From: Syngnathus acus
Lineage: Eukaryota > Chordata > Actinopteri > Syngnathiformes > Syngnathidae
Assembly (NCBI RefSeq): GCF_901709675.1
Contig: NC_051096.1
Coordinates: 1,603,001 to 1,667,000, forward strand
DNA length: 64,000 nt
Direction of reading: 5' to 3'
The translations under genes were made by a program, and so were the position numbers. Shown one piece after another: positions 21,278 through 31,155 of the stretch; position 1 is the stretch's first letter, and each line of letters starts with the position of its first letter. A model generated the notes under the pieces. That model did not search any database, was not told the origin of the DNA, and worked only from the letters and a program-made list of their open reading frames with translations.

Positions 21278-23706
21278 ATGAACATAAAAACTTTTGTTGC
21301 CGTCATTTCATTATTTGGTAAGTAATCTGACCAGACGATTGTAGTAGAGAGCTTTGTGTCATCATGTAAGATATCTGACAAAACCGGACAACCGAAACAG
21401 GAGCCGTTGCTGAGGGACTTCAGCAACATGGGAGAGTGCTCCTCCAGGCGACGACCACCCCTGACAATAACGGTCCTGGCACTTCAACCACCAACAGCTC
21501 AGAGTCAACCACCAATGGCACAGCCACTACTGTCATAGTGACTGAGACCATTGCACAGGTGGTAATTCGAAGATCAGCGGAGACAGCGGTAGCGGCTTTT
21601 GCGACTGCCGCATCGACAGCAACGTTATTGGCCAGCTCAGTTGCGACGGCAACCGCCGCAGCCTCAGGGAGATCCTCACGAGCAGAAGCTGATGCAGAAG
21701 AGGCTTTGGCCGCTGCGGAAGAGGCGGCCGATATGGCGCTGGAGTTTACGCAAGGCAAGATCAATGCAGCAGCGGTTGCAGCCGCGGTGGCCAATGCCGC
21801 AGACGCGTCTGAAAACGCTGCAGCGAGAGCACAGGGAGCTGCGCTTGGAGCGAGCGGGGACTTGTCCACACTGGCACTCCAACTGTCACAAGCGGCACAA
21901 AATACAGCAACCATTGCCAGGTCCGCCGCAAACACATCCGCCTTAGTGGCCGACGTGATGGGCAGACCAACAGCAGAAGAGGTACAGGTCACCATACAAG
22001 ACGCCAGAAATGTCAACCAAGAGGCCGAGTCGGCAGCACAAGAGCTCCGAGCTTTACTCAATTCGGAAGACCTCCCACCAGATGTTGACGTTCGCGTCCG
22101 TCAAGCCATCATGGCGGCTGAAAGTTCGGCCGCGTCGGCAGAAGAAATGGCGGCTCAGGCACAAGTTGCACTGGACACGGCACGACAAGCTGCGAACCTC
22201 AGCGGAGAAGATACGGAAGCTGAATTAGCCAGCCAATTAGCAATCCTCCAAATCCAAATGGTTGCGCAAAGTGCAGCAGCAGCAGCAGGAGCAGCAACAG
22301 AAGCTGAGCAAGTACCGAGTGACGCTGTCCAAGCTGCAAGACAAGCCTCCCTGACGGCGGCGGCCGCGTGCCTCGCCGCCTCTGCGGCGGGCGTCACCTG
22401 GGAAGTCACTGGAGCTGATCTCAAAGGTGTCATCATCACCACTTTGGAAAGGGCGAAGGAGGCAAATCTTGCCGCCGGGATGGTTGTCAATGAAGGCACA
22501 GAACCGCAGAAGGCTAGAGATGCCGCGGCCAGAGTCGCAGACGCAGCAAATGTGATGGCCAAAGCGGTGCGAAATGCTTCGGATATCATCGATGACAACG
22601 CGGCGGAGGTGTCGCTGAATGCGGCGGAGCTGGCCAGCGAAGTGGCGAATGGATCCGTTGAATTTAAAATCAACGCCGAAAAGCTTATTAACTTGTCCAG
22701 TGATGCTCAAAATGTCTTTGATCCATCCAATGTGACAGATGAATTGATGCAGGTCATGAAGGATGCAGCGGAAGTGGCAAAGGCGGCAGAGGCTGCAGGA
22801 CACCAAGCCAGTGAGACAGTCAATTCATCAAGCGCTCAAAGTTTAGTGATTGCAACAAACATACTATTAGATGACGCGATTAGGATGGTGAGAAACCTGT
22901 CAATATATGAAATGATACTTACTCGAGTATCATTAGTGGTCAGCTTGACGGCCTCGGCCGCGGCGGTAAGTGCAACGTGCTCGGCGGCTGCGGCTGCGGT
23001 CGGAGCAGAATCGGCAGCCAGAGCCGCCTTGAGCGCCGCCTTGAGCGCCGCGGAGGAAGCGGCGAGCGCCGCCACCTTGCTGAGCGACGATAGCAAGAAC
23101 CTGAATTCCGCAGTGAACGCCGCAGTGAACGCCGCAATGGCGGCGTCCCAGGAAGCCAATAACGCCGCCCAGGCAGCCATGGCGGAATTGCAAAACGGAT
23201 TGGCCCTGGACACCCTGGCCAACCTGGCCGCCGAGGTGGCCCAAATGGCGTCTATGCTAACGAACTTGGCAAAAAAAATGGCCTCCTCCAAAGTGACGGA
23301 GGAAACCATAAAGGGCGCCCACCAAATGGTCAAACAAATGGACAACGACTGGAAGGTCTTGACGAGAAATGTGCAGGACATGCTGACGGGTACTCCAGAG
23401 GAATGCTGCAAGATGCTTTTGAAGCAACTGGCCATCCTGAACGTGGCGTTCATTGCACAGGCGACCATGGAGGCCGCCAACCGGGCAGCATTTTCTGCTG
23501 TGAATGATACTCCCAACATACTGGACTCCTTTCCAGGGACCAACGTGGCCACCATGATATCTCAGGCGGGAGTGGCGGCCTCCACCGCCAAATTAGCCGC
23601 GAAAGCAACGGACACGTCACTGGCCGCCTCGGCAAAATCAAGTGGCGCCCGGATGTTCTCACTCAGCACCGCCGCCTTGCTCGCGTTTATATTTTCAATC
23701 TTGTAA
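21278..23706 (+). CDS. Unrecognised alanine-rich, probably GPI-anchored secreted protein (781 aa)
   Basis: I read two exons. Exon 1 (21278-21317) encodes MNIKTFVAVISLF plus one base. A consensus donor GTAAGT opens an 83-bp intron ending CAG at 21400. Exon 2 (21401-23706) then stays open for 768 codons. The join gives a textbook signal peptide with a cleavage site GAVA|EG after residue 17, which no unspliced start provides. Next come a Thr/Ser/Asn-rich stretch (about residues 29-60) and about 690 residues dominated by Ala, with Glu, Gln, Asn and Ser, in patterns such as AAEEAAD and AAVAAAVANAAD, expected to form long amphipathic helices. Many NxS/T sites and few Cys are present. The C-terminus (SSGA then a hydrophobic run ending FIFSIL) is a typical GPI-attachment signal. 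A polyadenylation-like AATAAA lies near 23953. The function is unknown: alanine content recalls type I antifreeze proteins, but length and anchor do not. The open frame over 2.3 kb amid dead transposons suggests selection. Confidence 0.72.
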
Positions 23707-23826
23707 ATATGTACATTATGGGAGGAAATTTACCTGCTTGTTCGCATTTTACGGTCTGTATTTCACGTGTTCACGCTGACCAACCGCAATTGTCTGCCGG
23801 GATGCCATCATGAACGTCAGCGACAG

Positions 23827-24214
23827 TGTTAGAGTTGATAGATATATGTTAGGGTTGATAGATTAGTTTTATCCTATGCTTATGTTGGAATGTAACCTGT
23901 AGTAAATAACCTAGCTGGATTAGTTTTATGCTTATGTTGGAATGTAACCTGTAATAAATAACCTAGCTTGTCCTGTTTTACACAACGTCGTAAAACATCC
24001 CCTGATATGCTTTGGCCAGAGGTCAGGGACTTCAACTCCATCCTGTCCAGTCTCACCCCCACCCTGTTTCTCTCAATAAAAATGCTCTTGCAAGAGGCCT
24101 GAGTCAGACCTCATTCGATCATTGCTGTGACTCTCCACTTGCAGGTGTATAAAAGGGCATACTGTCTCCCGTGTGGTTCTTGCAAAACAAGCTAGAGTGA
24201 GCACCACTCTAACA
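23827..24214 (+). mobile_element. LTR of an endogenous retrovirus remnant
   Basis: Begins TGTTAGAG and ends CTCTAACA, an 8-bp inverted terminus. It includes a short internal duplication (TTATGTTGGAATGTAACCTG twice, 23882 and 23933), AATAAA near 24075 and a U5-like tail. Three bases later a primer-binding site for tRNA-His begins. This arrangement (LTR, PBS, leader, gag with a Met-Gly start) is retroviral. Confidence 0.75.
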
Positions 24215-24217
24215 TTT

Positions 24218-24293
24218 TGGTGCCGTGACCCGGAGTCGAACCAGGGTTGCTACAGCCACAACGCAGAGTACTAACCACTATACGATCACGGCC
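24218..24293 (-). other. Full-length tRNA-His(GTG) copy with CCA, at the retroviral primer-binding site
   Basis: The minus strand reads as a complete tRNA-His, 76 nt. It has GGCCGTGA acceptor start, D arm with AGTGGTTAG, anticodon loop TTGTGGC (GTG), T loop TTCGACT, and the acceptor 3' strand TCACGGCA followed by CCA. The anticodon stem keeps pairing through G-U changes (CTGCG with TGTAG). Eukaryotic tRNA genes do not encode CCA, and the leading extra G matches the G-1 added after transcription to tRNA-His. The CCA end abuts the LTR (3-bp spacer) exactly where an 18-nt primer-binding site belongs. I read it as reverse-transcribed primer tRNA, not a functional gene. It may retain pol III boxes. 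Confidence 0.85.
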
Positions 24294-24701
24294 TTGGTTT
24301 GTAAGGCTATGAGATACGGCTTTGGTTTTTCCAAGCCAAGAAACAGCTGGGATTCTAGTCCCAGTGGAAGGAACGGGCTAAGAAAAAACTGAGTTTCTTT
24401 TTCCTAATTGAAGAAGGGCGTAGGTTCTTTTTTTGTCCGGTTTTTTTCCAAGCTGTTTGGGAGGGTTTTACACCCATCCTGGGTAGGCCTAAAAATAAAA
24501 AGCAAAAATAAGTTTGTGTGGTTGAGTGTGTGACTGGTAGGATAAATTGACTAAATAGCAGTTCTAGCATTGATCCACGGCAATAACACAGGCTAGTAAT
24601 TTGATGAAAGATCAATTTAAACCTGCATTGAGGATCCTCAAAGAAATTTAAAAAAAATGTTTGAAAAAAATTGTATAAACCTAAAGAAATATCAAATTAA
24701 G

Positions 24702-25019
24702 ATGGGAAATAAAAATGGTAAATCTCTAGCTCTTGAACGAGATGAGAAGTACATGGCGAGTAGATTTCTTAATTGTATGCAATACATGCCGAAGTGGAAG
24801 AAAAAGTATGGAGTAGAGGAGAAGTTGAAAGTTGAAATCTGGAAGATAGTGGTTGATGTTTTGGAGGAGAGTGTGATTGACCAGCTGCAGAGGACGCAAT
24901 CAAAGTTGTTTTGTTTACACAATGTCGTAAAAGACCCCCTGCTATGCTTTGACCAGCAGGCCAGGGGCTTCAACCCCATCCTGTCCACTCTGGACATCGC
25001 CATTCAGAAAAAGCAATGA
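24702..25019 (+). pseudogene. Retroviral gag (matrix) N-terminal fragment running into LTR sequence
   Basis: The frame starts with Met-Gly-Asn-Lys, a myristoylation-type N-terminus, and reads about 63 codons of a basic, helical matrix-like segment with two adjacent Lys-rich stretches. At about 24900 the sequence becomes homologous to the LTR interior (compare 24905-24985 with 23968-24050), and the frame runs on through it to a stop at 25019. All of capsid, pol and env is missing. The remnant is 5' LTR, primer site, leader, matrix start, then a piece of the second LTR. tRNA-His priming is, as I recall, a feature of walleye dermal sarcoma virus (epsilonretroviruses), but the fragment is too short for a genus call. 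Assigning the matrix domain rests on position and N-terminus, not on a conserved motif. Confidence 0.6.
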
Positions 25020-25049
25020 CAAAGTTCCTTGGTCCGCTTATACAGTATT

Positions 25050-25500
25050 CAGTTGCATATGCTGGTGGGGGCCAAGTTTGATGAGAGCTGATTCCATGGG
25101 AGTGGGGGCAATTCGGTGTGTGTGTGTGGGGGGGTTGACTTGGTGGTGGCTATTGTTTTTCCCGCCAGCTGCTTCCAGTCTTTCGGCCTTGGTGATCACA
25201 CTTTGGCCGGGTTCTTGGCTGTCCTCGTCCTGCCGCGCTCCCTCTCACACCTCTGCTGGTTTTATCTCCAAGTGTTCTTCCTTGTAAACATTTCTCCTCC
25301 ATTCTTGCACGACCGACCTTCTGCATACATCCACTCCACCCTCTATCGCACATCCACTCGACATCTTGCCAATTTGATATTTTGTATGAAGTTAGGTGAA
25401 CTTTTGGGTGTGACATAAACTGTTAGTTGGGACGTGAACTTGCTTCATTAATATTCAATCCGTTAATGTTTCCTGACTATGCTTTGTTGATTTTCCATGC
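25050..25500 (-). repeat. Dispersed repeat shared with 50975-51310
   Basis: In reverse orientation this matches 50975-51310. Shared blocks include CATAGTCAGG(A/G)AACA, AAACCAGC.GG, AGAC.GCCAAG.AC.CGGCC and the run CCACTCCCATGGAATCA. Such a pair is expected of an LTR or other interspersed family. No internal coding region lies beside either copy. Confidence 0.55.
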
Positions 25501-25558
25501 AACGCTTTTACGCACCATATCCCATGCATTTGTCTATTCTTTTCACATTCCATGCACT

Positions 25559-25885
25559 TGTCAGGAATGAGTGGAGCAGGGCGACCAAATGCAGCTTGGA
25601 CCAGGGTTTATTGAAGGGAAGGTGGGTAGGCGAACAAAGACGCAGGTGGGGCACAGGCTCACGGACGGCGGGCAAGAAGCAGAAGTCCACTCGGACCAGG
25701 AACAGATACAAGAACGGGTTCTGACCGTCAGCCTCCACACGAGACCGGGGGGAAAGGACGAGCAGGATAGGAGCAAAAGAAGCAGAAACAGATGGGAAGC
25801 GACAGTAGACACAGACAGGGAGAAACACATGGGCGGGATTTAAATACACGAGGTAACAAGAGGGAGCAGGTGACAGTTGTTACAG
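25559..25885 (-). mobile_element. LTR-like copy related to 19867-20224
   Basis: The left edge (TGTCAGGAATGAGTGGAGC..GGGCGACCAAATGCAGC, GGACCAGGGTTTATTGA) is the reverse complement of the right edge of the LTR at 20224. The rest is more diverged and contains GGGATTTAAATAC. It is probably a solo LTR of a related gypsy subfamily. Confidence 0.55.
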
Positions 25886-26539
25886 CAGAGGTGGGCCGTC
25901 AGGGTCTGCAAGGTCTTCTCTGCTGGCCTAAAAATATCAGAATCACAGACGTTAATTATATTTTGTCCATGAATATGTATTAAATAATTCCAAATGGTTT
26001 ATTTGCTTCCTTTCATTGCTAGCCCCCTGGTTGCACTGCTTCCAGACGTGTATTTTCAAATTTAAGCATTTAACCAATCACATTTCAGCCACTATTTGTT
26101 GCCAGGGTCAAAGAAATCTGCCTGGAGGCTTTCACAATCAGTTCTGTGGGCCCTGTATCATAAAATAAATCAATCAAACTGTTGCTTCAACCTATCAGAT
26201 TTTGAGTTGGCGACACCAAGGCCCTCTAGCAGGCGTACGGAAACGTCAGTGTATTCACATGCTTTGATTGGATAGTCAGAGAGTGTACTAGCCAGAGCTA
26301 GCAAACCGTATCTGTAGCACGCTGCACAAGCAAAGATATTGTTGTGTTGATTTGTTTTGTCAACCCACAATAGCTGAAGGAAGAGAAGAAATTGATTTGG
26401 TTGCAGATTTACTGTCAAAGCCATTTTCAAGATGGACTTTTCAAGAAAAGCTGGGCAAAAGGTGGATCTACAGCTGAGCGAGCAAGTGCACAGGGAAACG
26501 GAGCTCCACAACAAAAAGGTGAGGAAAAATACGGAAATC
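25886..26539 (+). mobile_element. Decayed hAT (ZMYM1-like) element, left part
   Basis: The terminus-like phrase CAGAGGTGGGCCGTCAGGG (25886) resembles the end of ZMYM1-type hAT elements. Near 26430-26530 the plus strand reads a short frame ending against the gypsy LTR at 26540 (KMDFSRKAGQKVDLQLSEQVHRE in outline). The matching C-terminal part resumes at 31286 after the gypsy insertion. Confidence 0.5.
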
Positions 26540-26669
26540 TGTTTGTGGGTAATATATGTACTGATATGAATGAGACCCCGGACGACAGCTATTGTTCAAG
26601 TCTGTCTCTGTATTCAACTGGCGCCCCCGCCGTCATGACGTCACACAACCCAGCGTAACATCTCTAACA
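26540..26669 (-). repeat. 3' LTR of the gypsy element
   Basis: 130 bp, TGTTAGAG...ACAAACA on the minus strand; nearly identical to 31156-31285. Confidence 0.95.
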
Positions 26670-26818
26670 TCTCCCCTTTCATAGATGGTAACTTATACAT
26701 GAAGATCAAAGTTAAATTCCAACAACATGTCTCCCCCTCTTGTCTTTACGTATTAGCGAACACTTAAACAACTCCTAACTCACATTTCAAAGAACAGTGT
26801 ACAACATATAATTTTTTT

Positions 26819-27172
26819 TTTTTTTTTTTTTTTGTTACACATTTGTTTCCATCAACAACCCAATTGACCTCGAGGCCCCACAGTACCCACACAGCTCACA
26901 AGTCCAGTCTCTTCGGCACTCTTATAAGCCTGCCACTGGCCGTCTTGCGCCCTGGCACAGGTGTATGTAGAGGCGATCCATTCTGAGGCTGGTGGACGTC
27001 ACTCTGCCCCTGCAGTGTGACCTCCTGGGCGACTGTGTCAGTGTCATCATTAGTGTCAATCGCGGTGTCAGGTGGATCCCCGGGTTGGTCAGCTGGTGGG
27101 CTGTTGTGCTGCACTCCGCGCTGCCCCGGCATTGCGGCGTTACTCTCCGCAGGTCGCAGATCCACCCTGTTA
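26819..27172 (-). pseudogene. Tail of gypsy pol after a frameshift
   Basis: The integrase frame stops at 27170. A second minus frame (27165-26896) continues with a Pro/Thr/Asp-rich tail that ends in a basic RLIRVPKRLDL motif, a usual end for gypsy integrases of this type. A frameshift near 27170 is the simplest explanation. A poly-T run at 26812-26834 lies just beyond. Confidence 0.5.
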
Positions 27173-28115
27173 CAGGTACTGGTACAGTGTCCCTTCGACG
27201 TCCACCAGGTATGACCTGGGGCCCACCAGCCGTAAGCACACTCCTCTTCGCCACCTGCCCGTCCTGTCCCCAGGCAGGGGCTTCATCCTTATGTCCTGTC
27301 CAATACACAACTCAGGCAGATCTCTGGCCGATTTGTCATACCAGAGTTTGGCTGTCTGGTGTTTCACTCGCAGCCTGTCTGGAACCCCCGCCACCACACT
27401 CGGCTCCAAAAGTGTGTCAGCAACCGGGAGTGGCGTTCTCAGTCTGCGAAACATCAGTCTCTGCGCGGGGCTGCTCAGCATGCCTTCCGTAGGCGTATTC
27501 CTCCACTGCAAGATGGCCAGCCAAGGGTCGGTCCCCGCCCTTGCTGCCCTCTTGCACAGGCTCTTGACAATCTTCACGGCTGACTCAGCCTTCCCATTCG
27601 ATTTTGGGTACCTGGGGGAGGATTTGACATGGTCAAAGTCCCAGTCTCTCGCAAACCTCCTGAACGTTTCGCAGTCGAACTGGGCACCACAGTCTGTAAT
27701 TACCCGGTCAGGCTGACCGTGCCGTGCAAACTGGGCCTTGCACCTCAGCACCGTGGTCTCAGCTGAAAGATCTGGGAGCAACTCTATCGCCCAGAAATCC
27801 GAATAATGATCAACCATGATCAGAAAGTCCTTGCCAGCCTGCGTGAACAGATCCATGCTGAGGATCTGCCATGGTCGTGTAGGGAGTGCATGGGACATCA
27901 TCGTCTCCCGCTGCTGTCCGTGTGCATATTCGTTGCAGGCTGAGCACTGGCTCACATAGTCCTTGATCTCACCATGCATGTTGGGCCAGTATAGCGTGTC
28001 TCTGGCCTGTCTGTAACAGGCATCTCCTCCTACATGGCTGGCATGGATGCGTTTCAACATTTCAGCACGCAATGATTTGGGCACTATGACTCGCTGACTC
28101 TTGAAAACACTCCAT
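27170..28115 (-). CDS. Gypsy integrase
   Basis: This is the continuation of pol in another frame. The zinc-binding HHCC domain is visible (RIHASHVGG then CSACN). The catalytic core has its first Asp in SMDLF, the second Asp in VITDCGAQF and the Glu in SNGKAESAVK, so the D,D,E triad is intact. A C-terminal basic region follows (WYDKSARDL, GPRSYLVDVEG). Integrase joins the cDNA ends to host DNA. It is separated from the RT/RNase H frame by one indel near 28100-28115 (the frames cross at VFSRV versus VFKSQRV), so a single polyprotein cannot be made from this copy as it stands. Confidence 0.9.
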
Positions 28116-30432
28116 CCTGTGCGCTGATCTCGTCCCTGATTGACCAGTACTCTCTGATTGCCAATGGAGTGTCCTCCCGGCAATCTGGCCAACCACGGAG
28201 CACTACCTCCTGCAACAGCTGAAGACTCCCATCACCCACTGTATGCAATTTTATCTGCCTCAGCCGCTGGCTGGTGACGTTCAGATGCTCAGCCTGATTT
28301 ATCTGTTCAGCGTCCACTTGTGCTCTCTGCATGCAGCAAACAGTTTGTTTCGTATATCTCGTGCCAGGCCCCTGCGGTGAAGCCGCGGCCCTACTCAAGG
28401 TGTCACTGAGGTTCATGTCGGGCCCTGGCTTGTACACCACCTTCAGATTGTATCCCTGTAGTGTGAGCAGCATGCTCTGGAGTCGTTTGGGCGCTGAGAG
28501 GAGTGGCTTGGTGAAAATGGAGATGAGTGGCTTGTGGTCGGTTTCCGCTGTGATCTCCCCCCGCCCATACAAACAGTAATGAAATCGCTGACACGCGAAC
28601 ACTATGCTCAGACATTCCTTTTCGATTTGTTCATAGTTCCGCTCCGTCTGAGTAAGTGCCCGCGAAGCAAAGCTTACCGGCTGATTCTCCTGCAGTAGGC
28701 AACAGCCAAGTCCCTTCTGACTCGCGTCACTCTGTATGGTGACTGGCTTGGTCACATCGTAGTATCGCAGGATCGGGGCCGACGTGACGAGTCGCTTAAT
28801 GTCCTCGACCGCTGCGTCGTGTTTTGGCAGCCAATGCCATGGGACATCTTTGTCCAACAATGTCCGTAGTGGCTCACACACCTCAGAGAGGCGTGGCATG
28901 AACCTTGCGAGGTAGGTCACAAACCCAATGAATCGCTGCATGGCCTTGGCGTCCTCGGGGTGTGGCATGTCCTGGACTGCTCTGATTTTCTCCGGGTCTG
29001 CTTTAAGGCCCTCCGCTGATAGGATGTGTCCGTGAAAGTTGACCTCTCTGACCCTGAACGCTAGTTTCTTTAAACTCAGTCTTAGCTTTACCTCCCTGCA
29101 TCTTTGCATGAGCGCTAACAGCTTTGTATCATGGTCCCGTGTGGCTATCTCATCTGTCCCCCCACACCCCACAATCAATATGTCATCTGCTATAGGTTCC
29201 ACCCCATCTAGCCCTGCCAGTAGCTCATGCTGCTTTCGCTGGTAAATCTCTGGGGCCACAGACACTCCAAACGGCAGCTTTAACCACCGCTTCCTGACCC
29301 ACGGCGTCCAGAACGTGGTGGTGTAACTGCTCTCTTTGTCTAATCTGCACTGTAGAAAGGCATCTCTTGCATCTACTAGCGTAAAGATGCGGGCCCTGGG
29401 CAGCTTGTGCAACACATCTTCAAGTGTTGGCATAATGTAGTGGGACCTCTTTAGAGCCTGATTTAATGACTTGGGATCTATGCAAATTCTCAACTTTTCT
29501 GCCTGCCTGACAATCACCATGTTGCTAATCCACTCAGTAGGCTCAGACACTGACGTTAGGTGGCCATCTGCCTCATACCTATCTAACTGGGCCTTGACTG
29601 CCTCCCTGAAGGCCACCGGGACGTTGCGTGGGGAAGCCTGCACTGGGGGTACATTAATATCTAGCTCAAAATGAACATCCCCTGGGAGTGACTCAACTGG
29701 ATCGTTGAAAACATCTGCGTACGTCTGTACAAGGTGCTGTCTGGTTAATGGCCCTGAGCTGCTGTGTCCCACCATAAGAAGTTCTTCTGGGATGGTGAAG
29801 TGCACCAAGCCTAGCCGCTCACTCGTTTCGCCTGACAACAGAGGTCTCTGCCCACTTCTCACTATTTCGAACCGTAGCCTGTGTACTCTTCCCTTCACTA
29901 CGCACTTTGTGCGGAATATGCCCGTGGATTGCATGGATTGGCCTGAATACAATACTAGCCTGGTCTGGCTAGGTAGTAGCTTTGCCCCAGGGTCAAGTCT
30001 CCTCATGTCTTTTATGCTCATGACATCACATGTGGCCCCCGAATCTATCTGGCACCTCTGAAACCCACCATTCATTTTTAAGTTAATGAACCATTTCTTC
30101 CCTCGCCCCTGAACTGCCCCTATGCTCTCCGCTGTGTAAATGTGTGCTTCCATGTCACACCTGTCCATGTCCTCAGGTACTTCACCGTCTGCCGCGTGTA
30201 GCTGTCTTGTGGCTTGGCCACTCTTCATGCAAACTTTGGCAAAATGATTTGCGGTCCCACAGCTCCTACATTTTTTTCCAAAGGCCGGGCAAAAATCACA
30301 CCCACGCCTGTGCGTGTTGCCGCAGAATCTGCACATAGCGCTGTCATATGTGTTAGGTGTCTGATTTCGAATTCTGTCCGGACGCTCCTGCCTAGGCGGG
30401 GGACGTGGCCGCGGGCCATCCATTGTGTGCAC
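28084..30432 (-). CDS. Gypsy pol: zinc knuckle, protease, reverse transcriptase, RNase H
   Basis: A minus frame of about 780 codons. In order: a Cys/His cluster and a CCHC knuckle (CRSCGTANHFAKVC) at about residues 34-68; retropepsin with catalytic QIDSGATCDVM (about 130); RT palm with WISNMVIV, CIDPKSLNQALKR, LVDARDAFLQ and the catalytic box PIADDILIVG (usual Y/F-x-DD changed to I-A-D-D); RNase H with SDAS, EKECLSIVFAC and TDHKPL (D, E, D all present); and the closing LSDTLSRA. It copies element RNA into cDNA inside Gag particles. The frame overlaps gag by about 40 nt in a different phase, as expected for -1 frameshift expression. It ends early because of the indel before integrase. Confidence 0.92.
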   Translation of the reverse strand: MHTMDGPRPRPPPRQERPDRIRNQTPNTYDSAMCRFCGNTHRRGCDFCPAFGKKCRSCGTANHFAKVCMKSGQATRQLHAADGEVPEDMDRCDMEAHIYTAESIGAVQGRGKKWFINLKMNGGFQRCQIDSGATCDVMSIKDMRRLDPGAKLLPSQTRLVLYSGQSMQSTGIFRTKCVVKGRVHRLRFEIVRSGQRPLLSGETSERLGLVHFTIPEELLMVGHSSSGPLTRQHLVQTYADVFNDPVESLPGDVHFELDINVPPVQASPRNVPVAFREAVKAQLDRYEADGHLTSVSEPTEWISNMVIVRQAEKLRICIDPKSLNQALKRSHYIMPTLEDVLHKLPRARIFTLVDARDAFLQCRLDKESSYTTTFWTPWVRKRWLKLPFGVSVAPEIYQRKQHELLAGLDGVEPIADDILIVGCGGTDEIATRDHDTKLLALMQRCREVKLRLSLKKLAFRVREVNFHGHILSAEGLKADPEKIRAVQDMPHPEDAKAMQRFIGFVTYLARFMPRLSEVCEPLRTLLDKDVPWHWLPKHDAAVEDIKRLVTSAPILRYYDVTKPVTIQSDASQKGLGCCLLQENQPVSFASRALTQTERNYEQIEKECLSIVFACQRFHYCLYGRGEITAETDHKPLISIFTKPLLSAPKRLQSMLLTLQGYNLKVVYKPGPDMNLSDTLSRAAASPQGPGTRYTKQTVCCMQRAQVDAEQINQAEHLNVTSQRLRQIKLHTVGDGSLQLLQEVVLRGWPDCREDTPLAIREYWSIRDEISAQDGVFSRVSES

Positions 30433-30997
30433 TGTCTCCGGAGGCCTGTCCTGCGTGATTGCTTGTATCCTCGTGTCTGTTATCTCTGCCGTTCTGCATA
30501 TGTATATCTATGGCTGATGCTAGTGTGAGATCTTTTTGTCTGAGCAGCCGGCGGCGCACACTTTCATCACTCACACCCAGCACCAGTCTGTCTCTGATCA
30601 AGTCCTCTTTGAGTTGTCCATACTCACATGAAGCAGCTTTCTCCCTCAGTTTCGTTACGAACACATCAATGGGCTCCCCATCATCTTGCTTGCAGTTTCC
30701 AAAAACAAATCTCTCAAATATGACGTTTCTAGCTGGTTTGAAGTACTCCTCCAAAGCATCAAGAATAACTTTAACATCCTTCCCTTGGTCTGCCGTGAGA
30801 CCCAAGTTATGCTTGTATATGTGACGACATTCATTAACCATTACTCTCCGTAGGGTTGCTGCTTGCACTGGTTGCTCTTTCTCTGATAACCCCGTTGCCA
30901 GTAAATAGTCTTCAAATTCCCCTCTGAAATTGTCCCAATTGCTTGCGAGGTCGCCGCTCATCTTCATCTCCTCCGGTGGCGGTATATTCGTTGCCAT
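30392..30997 (-). CDS. Gypsy gag (capsid)
   Basis: A 201-codon minus frame starting MATNIPPPEEM. It contains the gypsy capsid signature: WDNFRGEFEDYLLATGL, EEYFKPARNVIFERFVFGNCKQDDGEPIDVFVTKLREKA in outline, then LIRDRLVLGVSDESVRRRLL. Gag assembles the particle and packages RNA. It has no knuckle of its own; the CCHC motif lies in the overlapping pol frame just downstream, as in many vertebrate gypsy elements. The frame is intact. Confidence 0.92.
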   Translation of the reverse strand: MATNIPPPEEMKMSGDLASNWDNFRGEFEDYLLATGLSEKEQPVQAATLRRVMVNECRHIYKHNLGLTADQGKDVKVILDALEEYFKPARNVIFERFVFGNCKQDDGEPIDVFVTKLREKAASCEYGQLKEDLIRDRLVLGVSDESVRRRLLRQKDLTLASAIDIHMQNGRDNRHEDTSNHAGQASGDSAHNGWPAATSPA

Positions 30998-31155
30998 GGT
31001 GGGTGGTGTCGCTAGCCTAGCAGGTCGCTAACCGCCGTTTCGCTCGTCTTTGCTTTCTGTCCGTCTGTCCCTCTTCACCTTCTTTCACTGGCCCCGCAGT
31101 GAAGCACAGCACCATCCAGCCGAACTGTGGTTCGGTCCAGTCGCTTCTGACACCA

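Noticed and set aside
21420-23555. Long minus-strand frames (up to 239 codons) opposite the alanine-rich gene
   Set aside because: They mirror the GC-rich alanine codons of the plus frame, lack splice context or domains, and several overlap each other in different frames.
24218-24293. Functional tRNA-His gene
   Set aside because: Encoded CCA, fixed position at a retroviral primer-binding site and weakened anticodon-stem pairs point to a reverse-transcribed primer.
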